64,000 nt of DNA from Runella defluvii. Its GTDB lineage: Bacteria > Bacteroidota > Bacteroidia > Cytophagales > Spirosomataceae. The stretch is taken from NCBI RefSeq assembly GCF_014195535.1, contig NZ_JACIBY010000008.1, positions 1 to 64,000 of the forward strand, given 5' to 3'. Below the pieces are notes generated by a model, which had not been told where the DNA came from, searched no databases, and was given only the letters and a program-made list of their open reading frames with translations. Below are positions 44,588-53,400 of the stretch, in pieces. Made by a program: the position numbers and the translations under genes. The stretch's first letter is position 1, and every line of letters starts with the position of its first letter.

Positions 44588-45439
44588 TTACAAATTATGC
44601 TTAATAGACATTTCTCGAATAAACGTCAGACCGTTTTCGGCAATGTGCCAAGGGTCGTTGTATTCGCGCCATACCCCAATCGCATTGGCAAAATCAGGGT
44701 CGTTACGAGAAAATGCTTCAATCGTCAACCAGCCTTTGTAGCCAACCGCCGCCAGTCCCGCAAACGCATTGTCCCAAGGAATGTGGCCATCGCCTGGTGT
44801 GCCACGGTCGTTTTCGCTAATGTGGACGTGACTCAAGTAAGGTGCGATGGTACGAATGGCCGACTCGTATTTTTTCTCTTCGATGTTGGCATGGTGCGTG
44901 TCGAACATGGCCCGTACGTTGGGGTGGTTGGTCAATTGCACCAAGTTGGCAAGGTGCTCCATCGTATTGCAGAGGTAGCACTCAAAACGATTGAGCGCTT
45001 CGGGCGCAAGAATTAAATTGGCTTGCGCGGCGTATTCGCCCGCGGCATGAAGTACTTCAGCGGCGCGCGCAAATTCATCTGCGGAAGCTGGACGAGACAC
45101 AAAATGCGCGTGGGCTGAGTGAAAAGGTCCGCAAAGAACTTCGGCGTTTAAGTCGTGCGCGCGGTCAATCACCCACTTGAGTTGGTCGAGGGCTTGGGCA
45201 CGTACCGTCGCCGATTCGCTCACGGGATTGGTATCGGGGCTAACCACCGTTACGGCTGTTACGCCTAAACCTAGTTCGCGCGAGCGATTTCCTACACGTT
45301 TGTAAGCGTCTTCGTCGGGAGCGCCAATAAAATATTCGACGCCGTCGTAGCCAATTTCTTTGAGGCGTTCGATGATAGGAAATAATTCGTCAGACATTCC
45401 CGCCGACCAAGCCAATACATTAAAGCCAATTTTATTCAT
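44588..45439 (-). CDS. TIM-barrel sugar isomerase/epimerase (hydroxypyruvate isomerase-like), third of three
   Basis: 283 residues. Opens IGFNVLAWSAGMSDELFPII and contains IGYDGVEYFIGAPDEDAYKR, AEVLCGPFHSAHAHFVS, LILAPEALNRFECYLCNT, VRAMFDTHHANIEEKKYESA, LSHVHISENDRGTPGDGHIP and GWLTIEAFSRNDPDF. Glu152-region, Asp of MFDTHH, His of HVHISE and Glu of TIEAF are the metal ligands typical of D-psicose/tagatose epimerases and hydroxypyruvate isomerases. As the first gene of the run it probably follows the operon promoter, which I could not place. The gene begins 36 bp from the MITE copy 3. Confidence 0.87.
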   Translation of the reverse strand: MNKIGFNVLAWSAGMSDELFPIIERLKEIGYDGVEYFIGAPDEDAYKRVGNRSRELGLGVTAVTVVSPDTNPVSESATVRAQALDQLKWVIDRAHDLNAEVLCGPFHSAHAHFVSRPASADEFARAAEVLHAAGEYAAQANLILAPEALNRFECYLCNTMEHLANLVQLTNHPNVRAMFDTHHANIEEKKYESAIRTIAPYLSHVHISENDRGTPGDGHIPWDNAFAGLAAVGYKGWLTIEAFSRNDPDFANAIGVWREYNDPWHIAENGLTFIREMSIKHNL

Positions 45440-45474
45440 AATTCTTTTTGAGCAGTTTTTTGTCTGTGTAATCG

Positions 45475-45602
45475 CAGGTTGAACGCATTAAAATAAAATG
45501 TGACTATTTATTGCTCCAGAGGAGCCAAATCTTCGTAGAATTTTACATTTTTCTACAAAGGTTTTGCCTCTCCGAGGCTCTTTTTTTAATGCGTTTAACC
45601 TG
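45475..45602. mobile_element. MITE-like palindromic element, copy 3, shortest, with 9-bp target duplication
   Basis: 128 bp from CAGGTTGAACGCATTAAAA to TTTTAATGCGTTTAACCTG (one mismatch between the ends). The flanks carry the perfect direct repeat GTGTAATCG (45466-45474 and 45603-45611). Internal hairpins GCTCCAGAGGAGC and GCCTCTCCGAGGC, and the pairing words CTTCGTAGAA / TTCTACAAAG, make the whole element foldable into one long stem. It holds no open frame, so it must be moved by a transposase encoded elsewhere. Confidence 0.9.
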
Positions 45603-45605
45603 GTG

Positions 45606-45757
45606 TAATCGTTAACTGTTATTTGTATAACTGTTATCTGTTAGTCGTGTGATTACTAGGTATTTAACATTGATTATGGTATTGCGCTAGTGAAGTTTTT
45701 TGATAACTGTTAACGGTTAACAGATAACCAATCACCGATAACGGTTAACCAATAACA
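45606..45757. repeat. GTTAAC/GTTATCTGTTA word-repeat array
   Basis: Left block (45611-45645) repeats GTTAACTGTTAT and ATAACTGTTATCTGTTA; right block (45702-45757) has the complementary words GTTAACGGTTAACAGATAAC and CGATAACGGTTAACCAATAA. A unique middle of about 55 bp separates them, so the array is an inverted pair. It lies directly after MITE copy 3 and ends 4 bp from the stop of the DUF1080 gene. Confidence 0.8.
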
Positions 45758-45760
45758 GCA

Positions 45761-46543
45761 CTACAATTGCTTCAAACGCAGATTGCGGTATTGTACTTTC
45801 ATTGGAGGGCCAACGTGTACCTGTACTCCCAAAAATCCTTTTGATTTACCATTTACTTGGTCATTGTCGGTGACATCGCTCATCAATACGCCGTTGACAT
45901 AATGTTGTAAACGATTGCCTTTGATAACCAAGTGAAATTCGTTCCAATCTTCTGATTTGATTTTTGTTTTTAACTCGTCTGAAGTTCCTAATGAACCTGT
46001 TACTTGGAGGTCGGTCCAGGCATTGCGTTTTACTTTGCCACGAACTTGCTCAGGGGTCATTGGAGAAGACTGAGGGCTAATCGTCGTGATTTGACCACGG
46101 TAGGCGAGGGTCGTGCGTTTACGTTCCTCGTAGTTTTGACCTGTGTAATTGATTTGGCCGTCAATGTCAGCTTGGTAGCCTTTCAACGCAAACGGAACGT
46201 CCGTGAGGCGTTCGCTGCGATAATTGATGCCCGAGTTGCCCGCTTTGGCAATGTTAAATTCGCCTTTTAGTTCAAAATCAGCAGGTTCGCCACCTTTCCA
46301 GATAAGGAAGTTGTTGGCTTTGAGCAATGTGCTAGGAGTAATTTCGCCGATAAGTACACCGTTTTCGGCGCGCCAGTAAGTAGGGTCACCGTCCCAACCG
46401 TCGAGGTTTTTACCGTTAAAAATTTGTTTAAAGCCTTTTTCAGACGTACCCGTGCTTGTGTTAGAAACTTTGCAACCACTCAGTACTATCATAGCGGAAA
46501 GAAATCCTGCTTGTAGAAATTTAGCACTCATTTTGTTAAGCAT
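45761..46543 (-). CDS. DUF1080 lipoprotein (3-keto-disaccharide hydrolase family)
   Basis: 260 residues; an internal ATG at 46531 is an alternative start. Lipoprotein signal ending VLSGC. The concanavalin-like DUF1080 domain reads [79 protein letters not shown] and [20 protein letters not shown], all standard for the family. Characterised members hydrolyse 3-keto-glycosides after a dehydrogenase has oxidised C3. It lies upstream of the sugar run on the same strand, but a repeat array and a MITE separate it, so it may be an independent unit. Confidence 0.9.
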   Translation of the reverse strand: MLNKMSAKFLQAGFLSAMIVLSGCKVSNTSTGTSEKGFKQIFNGKNLDGWDGDPTYWRAENGVLIGEITPSTLLKANNFLIWKGGEPADFELKGEFNIAKAGNSGINYRSERLTDVPFALKGYQADIDGQINYTGQNYEERKRTTLAYRGQITTISPQSSPMTPEQVRGKVKRNAWTDLQVTGSLGTSDELKTKIKSEDWNEFHLVIKGNRLQHYVNGVLMSDVTDNDQVNGKSKGFLGVQVHVGPPMKVQYRNLRLKQL

Positions 46544-46807
46544 GTAGATAACGATTTTATGTTTTAGGAATAAGTCTGGTGTTTAGCCACAAAAATGATT
46601 TGGGAACTAAGCAACGGACAAATTAATATTCAAATATTTCTAAAAAGAGTGTGAAAGACTATCCTACACCTACCTGCTCATTTGTATTATTTTTGACTGT
46701 ATTTGCGCTATCTCCTGCGTTTTTTGACTTATACTCAGTTGTTTACCCATTCCGTTGGAATACAAAAAAAGAGCATCTCTGACCCCAAAGTCATGTTATT
46801 CTAAAGC

Positions 46808-46835
46808 AAAAAAAGGGGCATTATTACCCCTTTTT
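46808..46835 (-). terminator. Rho-independent terminator of the second T9SS type B gene
   Basis: AAAAAGGGG (46810-46818), 8-nt loop, CCCCTTTTT (46827-46835); on the minus strand the stem ends in seven T residues. It is 36 bp past the stop. The rest of the 46544-46871 gap shows no gene; it holds the untranslated leader of the DUF1080 gene. Confidence 0.85.
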
Positions 46836-46871
46836 ATTGATAAAATATGTGAAGATTGTGCAGAATTTGCG

Positions 46872-49265
46872 CTATCGAAGCAGTAAAACCTTACCCCGTC
46901 GAGCTACATTGTCGGACTCCGTGTTGGGCAAAATGAGGTAGGTATATTCGCCGATGGGTGCAGGGCTATTTTCGTAAAAACCATCCCAAGGCAAAGGGCG
47001 GTCTTTCGATTGGTGGTGAATGAGCTCACCCCAGCGGTTGTAAACAAATACCTCCGCGTCGGGGAATTTTTCAAGGTTTTTGATTTCCCACGTGTCATTG
47101 GTGCCATCGCCGTTGGGGCTAAATGCGTCGGGAATAAACATTAGATGTACCACCACTACTTTAATGCTAATTTCGGAAGTACATCCGTTGGCGGCGGTGG
47201 CGGTAAGGGTATAAGTCTCAGTGTTGGGAGTGGCGATGTTGGTTCGTAACGCAGTAGGGTCTTCAACGCCCGTTGGGGGTGTCCATTGGTATGTTTCGCC
47301 ATTGGGTGTTTCACTTTGGACTTGCACTGTCACCGAAGCATCTTTTAGTTGAGTAACGCTGTTGGGCGCTTTTAAAACGGGAACGGGTTTGATTTCCAAA
47401 ATGCGGGTTTTGGACAAGACACAATCATTGCCAAAGCTCACTTGATATTGAATAGGGTGAAGACCTGCCCCCGCTTTTTGAACATTTAAGTTGTTTGTTT
47501 CAACCCCATTTCCCACAAATATCCCGTTTGCGGGGCTACCTTGAAGCGCCACCCGAAGTGCGGGGTCATAACAAACCGCAAGCAGCGAGTCGAATCGGAT
47601 GGTGTCTGCCAATACTTGGGTAATTCTTTTGGGGTCTGAAAGTGCCGAACAACTACCATTAAAAACTCGTACCTGATAAGTCCCCGCAAGTTGGACCGAT
47701 AATTGGTTGAAACGCTGGGGCAAAACTTGGCCATTAAAACGCCATTCAGCACTTAAATCGGGGGTAAGCGCCGTTTGTAGTAGAATCGAATCACGGTGAC
47801 AAAGCAAGGTTTTGGTTGAGGTAATTTCTGGCTTTGCGGGGGAAGGACGAAGCACAACGAAGGCGGTGTCGCGACTGATACAGGAATTGACCGTGCTCCG
47901 AACAGCGACCTGATAAGTGCCAATTTGAGTTGTGGCTAAACTAGAACGGGTTTCAGAAGGAAGTACTGCGCCATTTCTACGCCATTCATAAACAAAACCG
48001 TTTCCTTGGGTAGTTTGTACCAAAGCTGTGTCGCCATTACAAATTCTGACCGTATCAGACGGAGAAAAACGGATGGTAGGTCCTTTTGCTAACACAACCT
48101 TTACGAGTTGGGAAACCGTGTCGAGGGCGCATCGACTGGTATAACTAGCCGTCACTTGATACTCACCTGCTTGGCTGATGGTGACAGTTGTGCTTTTTTG
48201 GTTTGGAATGTTGATACCATCTTTTTGCCATTGGTACGAAACATTGGGTTGTGAGGTAAACTGTAGTGTCGCATTTGCCCCTTCGCAAATTTCGACAACC
48301 GAAGCGGGTAAAGCCGTATTGGTGTTATTGAATACGGTAGGGCTTGGTGGGGGAGCACCGCCACAGTCAATGACTTTTAACTGAAACTCCCGACGGGTTG
48401 AACCAATTTTGACCCCATTTCTAAACTCTTCTACCAGAATAGCAAACGCGAATCTGCCTAGTTGAGAGGCTCTTACCGTAAGGAAGCCCGTAGTCGGGTG
48501 AATTGCTAAAGCAGGGTTTCCTGGAATGGTATTAGAAAGTCCATAGCCTGCGGCCCACCTAACTTCGGGATAAGTGCTATGAGAATCTCCTTTTCCTATG
48601 GTATTGTCCGCATCATTAGTTGTATAGCCGTTTAAGGGCGTTACAAGTGAGTACCGCAATTCATCCCCATCGGCATCGGTGGCGTTCATGTTCATCCTAA
48701 ATGGCCTATTAATACAAATGTATTCGCCGTTGGGGATACTGAGGTCGGGGGAAGAATTACGAAAAAAAGTGCCGTTTTGCATAAGGGCAGGAAATTCCAA
48801 CGTAAAAACCATCCCGACGTTTTGACCTCTATTTTGGAGATTGTCCACCCCCGCCGTCCGACAACAACGTTCCCAAATGATGTAGTACCCTTGGGAATCG
48901 TTATAGCGTGCGGGGCTTAAACTAATAGCGCGACTATAAATTTGGGCAACGGTACGCAGTTGTTGATTTCCCGCACAAGCTTCATTTTGATAAATGATAG
49001 GTTTGTTTTGGTTTACTTGTTGTGGCAACTCAAAAGCGTCCATTCTCACATGGTCACTTTTACGAAAGATGTACACCTTCACACTCAGGTCGTCGTTTCC
49101 AGTACCGAGGGTATTGGCATCAGCATATATGGTAAGTGTTAAGGTATAATTACCCTGTGTAGGCTGCGCTATCATCCGAAAATCGCCTCCAAAAATATGG
49201 ACAGCCCATCCATCAATTGAAATAGACAAGAAAAATACAAACACAAAAATCACTCGCTTCATCAT
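46872..49265 (-). CDS. T9SS type B (gliding-motility-associated C-terminal) secreted protein, paralog
   Basis: 797 residues. Signal peptide RVIFVFVFFLSISIDGWA, then VHIFGGDFRMIAQPTQGNYT, aligning with IHIVGGNFGMKSLPQRGFYQ of the protein at 8500-10623. Both share the CCR motif region (WERCCRTAGVDNLQNRGQNV), PNGEYICINRPF and a DADGDELRYSLVTP block, then Ig-like modules (SYQWQKDGINIPNQ, VYEWRRNGAVLPSE) and a PKD/Ig-like module before the type B tail IPDAFSPNGDGTNDTWEI, VFVYNRWGELIH. It has one Ig-like module more than its paralog. Likely a surface protein exported through T9SS. Confidence 0.9.
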   Translation of the reverse strand: MMKRVIFVFVFFLSISIDGWAVHIFGGDFRMIAQPTQGNYTLTLTIYADANTLGTGNDDLSVKVYIFRKSDHVRMDAFELPQQVNQNKPIIYQNEACAGNQQLRTVAQIYSRAISLSPARYNDSQGYYIIWERCCRTAGVDNLQNRGQNVGMVFTLEFPALMQNGTFFRNSSPDLSIPNGEYICINRPFRMNMNATDADGDELRYSLVTPLNGYTTNDADNTIGKGDSHSTYPEVRWAAGYGLSNTIPGNPALAIHPTTGFLTVRASQLGRFAFAILVEEFRNGVKIGSTRREFQLKVIDCGGAPPPSPTVFNNTNTALPASVVEICEGANATLQFTSQPNVSYQWQKDGINIPNQKSTTVTISQAGEYQVTASYTSRCALDTVSQLVKVVLAKGPTIRFSPSDTVRICNGDTALVQTTQGNGFVYEWRRNGAVLPSETRSSLATTQIGTYQVAVRSTVNSCISRDTAFVVLRPSPAKPEITSTKTLLCHRDSILLQTALTPDLSAEWRFNGQVLPQRFNQLSVQLAGTYQVRVFNGSCSALSDPKRITQVLADTIRFDSLLAVCYDPALRVALQGSPANGIFVGNGVETNNLNVQKAGAGLHPIQYQVSFGNDCVLSKTRILEIKPVPVLKAPNSVTQLKDASVTVQVQSETPNGETYQWTPPTGVEDPTALRTNIATPNTETYTLTATAANGCTSEISIKVVVVHLMFIPDAFSPNGDGTNDTWEIKNLEKFPDAEVFVYNRWGELIHHQSKDRPLPWDGFYENSPAPIGEYTYLILPNTESDNVARRGKVLLLR

Positions 49266-49390
49266 CTTCCGCGCTCAAAACGTTAAGGGTTGTTTTAAAG
49301 GAATTATAAAGCTAGTGATTTTCTAGTTACGATGATAGATTATTGCTAGTCAATGATTTGAAATTTTAAAAAGATTTTATTAAACGGCCT

Positions 49391-50392
49391 CTAAAACGCC
49401 ATGCGAGGCAAGGGGCTCACGGTTTGCTCACAGAAAGCGGCTTGCTCAAATTTGAAATGGGAGGCCATTGCAATCATCGCGGCATTGTCGGTGCAGTACT
49501 CAAAGCGCGGGATAAAAACATTCCAACGTTCTTTTTCTCCGAGTTCTAAAAGTGACTTCCGTAAACCTGAATTGGCCGATACACCCCCCGCAATTGCAAT
49601 GTCAGAAATACCCGTTTGGCGGGCGGCTTTGCGGAGTTTTTGTAACAACATTTTGATGAGCGTATGCTGCACACTGGCACAAATATCGGCGATGTTTTCT
49701 TCGACAAACTGTGGATTTGTCTTGGTTTTACCCTGTAAAAAGTACAAAATAGATGTTTTGATGCCGCTAAATGAGTAATTGAGCCCAGGCATTTCGGAGA
49801 GAGGGAAAGTGTAAGCCAACGGATTTCCTTGTTGGGCGTGTTTGTCAACCAACGGCCCGCCTGGGTAGGGAAGGTTGAGCAATTTGGCGGTTTTGTCGAA
49901 GGCTTCTCCTACGGCGTCGTCCTGCGTTTCACCAATAATTTCCATGTCGAGGGGCGAGCGTACCAGCACAATTTGGGTATGCCCACCGCTGACCGTCAGG
50001 CACAAAAACGGGAAGGAAGGCGTTGGGGCTTCAATAAAGTGCGCCAATACGTGCGCCTGCATGTGATTTACCTCAATGAGCGGTATGTTTAGCCCCAAAG
50101 CAAAGGCTTTGGCAAACGATGCACCTACTAATAATGCGCCTAAAAGGCCAGGCCCGCGCGTAAAAGCGATGGCATTCAGGTCTTTTTTGCTTACTTTTGC
50201 ATCCAGAAGCGCCTTTTCGACCACAGGAACAATGTGTTGCTGATGGGCACGAGAGGCTAATTCGGGGACAACCCCACCGTATTTTTGGTGAATCACTTGT
50301 GTCGCTACAATGTTGGAACAGATTTTGCCGTTAGAGATAACGGCCGCGGAAGTTTCATCACACGAAGATTCGATGGCTAAAATAGTTGACAT
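49391..50392 (-). CDS. tsaD: tRNA N6-adenosine threonylcarbamoyltransferase
   Basis: 333 residues from the ATG at 50392 (STILAIESSCDETSAAVI is the family's N-terminus; a longer frame adds 21 unrelated residues). ASKHA fold with VPELASRAHQQHIVPVV, the metal-binding HMQAHVLAH pair of histidines, SGGHTQIVLVRSP, YPGGPLVDKHAQQGN, and IAGGVSANSGLR. It transfers threonylcarbamoyl from threonylcarbamoyl-AMP to A37 of ANN-decoding tRNAs with TsaB and TsaE, which are not in this window. It is divergent from the TamB gene with a 42-bp shared promoter space. Confidence 0.96.
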   Translation of the reverse strand: MSTILAIESSCDETSAAVISNGKICSNIVATQVIHQKYGGVVPELASRAHQQHIVPVVEKALLDAKVSKKDLNAIAFTRGPGLLGALLVGASFAKAFALGLNIPLIEVNHMQAHVLAHFIEAPTPSFPFLCLTVSGGHTQIVLVRSPLDMEIIGETQDDAVGEAFDKTAKLLNLPYPGGPLVDKHAQQGNPLAYTFPLSEMPGLNYSFSGIKTSILYFLQGKTKTNPQFVEENIADICASVQHTLIKMLLQKLRKAARQTGISDIAIAGGVSANSGLRKSLLELGEKERWNVFIPRFEYCTDNAAMIAMASHFKFEQAAFCEQTVSPLPRMAF

Positions 50393-50434
50393 TTGTTGGA
50401 AATTTACGTTACTTGTTGAGTAGTGACCCAGCCC

Positions 50435-53400
50435 ATGAAGCGTATCCTTTGGCACATCTTGAACACACTCTTTATCCTCTTTGTCACAGTCGTGCTGTTG
50501 GCAGAGATGATAAGTCTATGTGTTCAATTTCCATTGATACAAACCTCGCTCGTAGGCTACGTTACCCAAAAACTTTCTAAAGAACTTCAGCACCCGACTT
50601 CCGTTGGAAGGGTAAGCATTAAATGGTTTAACGCCGTTTCGCTTGAAAAAGTTGAGATTCGCGACCGCAAAGGCCGCCCCATGATTCAAGTGGAGCGCCT
50701 CGACGTCAACCACGACTTTTTGGAGCTGGCGATTGGCAAAGATAAAAAGACTTTTGGGACATGGCTCGATGAGGCTACGCTTTACCGCCCCTCGGTATGG
50801 TTAGTGAAGAACCCCAAAACGGGCGATTTGAACCTAGACGAATTTATAGCCCGCATCGAAGAGCTGACTGCAAACCCCAATTCGCCAGGGGTAAAAGACC
50901 AAAATGTACCGTTTTATATCAAACAAGTGCATTTGATTGAAGGTACATTTCGTTTTGACGATCCTCGTGAGCAACGAATGTCGGGTAAAGCCTTCGATTA
51001 CAATCACTTTACCTTGAAGGGCATAAGTGGCGAGGCCAAAAATTTTATGATTTTGGGGGATACCATCGCCCTGAAAGTTCGGGGGCTACATACCTACGAT
51101 AAACGCACTAATTTGACGGTAAAAGGGCTGAATTCCAACGTGATGTACTGCCGTACCAAGCTGGAGTTGGCAGATTTGTACGCGCCCATTGGTAACTCAA
51201 TCATTCGCAATTATATTTCCTTCAACTATGACAAACCATCGGCTTTTGGCGATTTTAATGCCAAGGTGTTGATGAAAGCCCACATCGACAGTTCGCGGGT
51301 GCGTTCGGAGGATTTGGGGTGGTTTGCTGATTATTTGTTTACCCTCAACGAAACCTGGAAAGTCCACGGGGATTTTCTGGGAACGGTCAATGATTTCAAA
51401 TTGACAAACACCGATTTGCGTTTTGGGAAAAATAGCCGTCTCCGTGGAAAAATAGCTTTCAAAGGAGTCACTGAATTTGCGACCTCGTTGTTAGATTTTG
51501 ACATGATTGAGACGCGCGTTGATGCTGCTGATTTGTACCAATATTATCCCGAAAAATCGTTCAATGATTTGGCGAAAAAATTCGGGGTTGTTGATTTCTC
51601 GGGTAAATACAAAGGCACAATCGACCGCTTCAACATGAGCGGGGATTTTAAAACGGCGATGGGGCAAATCAACGTCCGAGCGCTGGAAATGAACCTTGCC
51701 GCACCCGTTCCTACCTACGTGGCCGATATGAAAACCCAAGATTTTGATTTGGGGAAGTTGGTGGAAGACGACGCGTTTTCTCAACTTGATTTGGACGGAA
51801 AAATAAGCGGAAAAGGATTTGACGTCAAAAATGCGGGGTTACGCTTTGATGGTAAAATGCCGAAATTTACCTACAACGGCTACGTCTATAAAAATGTATA
51901 TCTGAACGGTACGCTGCAAAATAAGCTTTTCAAAGGCTCGGTGATTGTCCGCGATACCAACCTCATTGCTGACGTGGACGGAACCTTCAACTTTAATAAA
52001 GAGAGGTACTCCTACCACGCCGAAGGTTTTGTACAACGCGCCGATTTGCGCGCGCTCAAGTTTATGAAAGACTCCCTGTTGATTCACACGGAGTTGAACG
52101 TAGATTTGGAGGGCAATACGATGGATGAAATGGTGGGAAAAGCGAAGTTTTTGAATAACTACGCTACTTTTAAAAACCGCAATTTGGTCGTTGATACCTT
52201 GTTGGTTGACTCTCGCTTAGAAGAGAAAAATCGTGACTTAGACATTCGCTCTGAGTTTTTTAATTTTAAAGCCAATGGACGCTTTGAACCCACCAAAGCG
52301 GTGGTGGACTTAGCACGTTTGTTTGATGAATACCAAATGTACTTTTTGGGAGACGAAGCTGCCCAAATCGCTTATTACGAAAACAAGCAACTCAAAAAGC
52401 CAATCGGGGAGCGCTACAGTGTGGCGTACGATTTGAAATTTAAGAAAATGGATCGCCTGTTGGCGTTTCTTTTTCCAGAAGGGTACGTCTCCAACGGTTC
52501 GCGTGTGGAGGGAGTGTTTACGGTAGATAATACCTCAATGTTTTCGATGACGGGGCAATTAGATACCCTCAAAATTGGAAATAACTCGTTTTATCATACT
52601 GAGGTGGATTTGAATACCTCAAAGTTTACCAACACTCCTCAAGTGCTTGCATCGGCGATTATTCGGTCTGACCAACAAAAATTGGTTGGCATTGCACCTA
52701 CCGAAAACATGCAAATCGAAGCCGCTTGGAACGAAGATCACATTGCTTTTCGTAGTAACTTACGCCAACAAAAACTGCCTAACCGCGCTACGCTCAATGG
52801 CGAACTTCGGTTTGTGGGTGACTACATGTCATTGCAATTCAAAAAGTCGAAACTCCGCTTGTTGGAGGAAGACTGGAACTTGGATGCTAATAACCTGATT
52901 ACAATCAATGGCTCAGAAGTACTTTTGAGCAATGTCAACTTAAAAGCAGATAAAAAAGACCAGTTGATTTCGTTGAACGGAAAAATGTCCACCAATGCCT
53001 CCGAAGAACTGGCTTTTGAAACCCATAATTTTGAACTAGCTACGCTTAATCCCGTCTTAAATGTGAACCTTGGGGGCGTGGCCAATGGCAGCCTAACCAT
53101 GAGGGATGTATATCGTACGTTGATTTTTGACAGTCAACTTCAGATTAAAAAACTGACGTACAATAATTTCTTGATGGGCAACTTGATAGGGGATGGAGAG
53201 TGGGATCCTGTCGATAAGCACTTGCACGTTGACATTCATTTGGACAAAAACGAGAAACGCGAATTTACCGTAACGGGCACTTATACTCCCGACCGCACTG
53301 ACAATGAGTTGGACTTAACGGCCGAATTTAACGAAACGAACCTCAATTTGATTGAGCCGTTTGCGCGGGGGTTGGTGTCGAATATCACAGGTAAGGCAGT

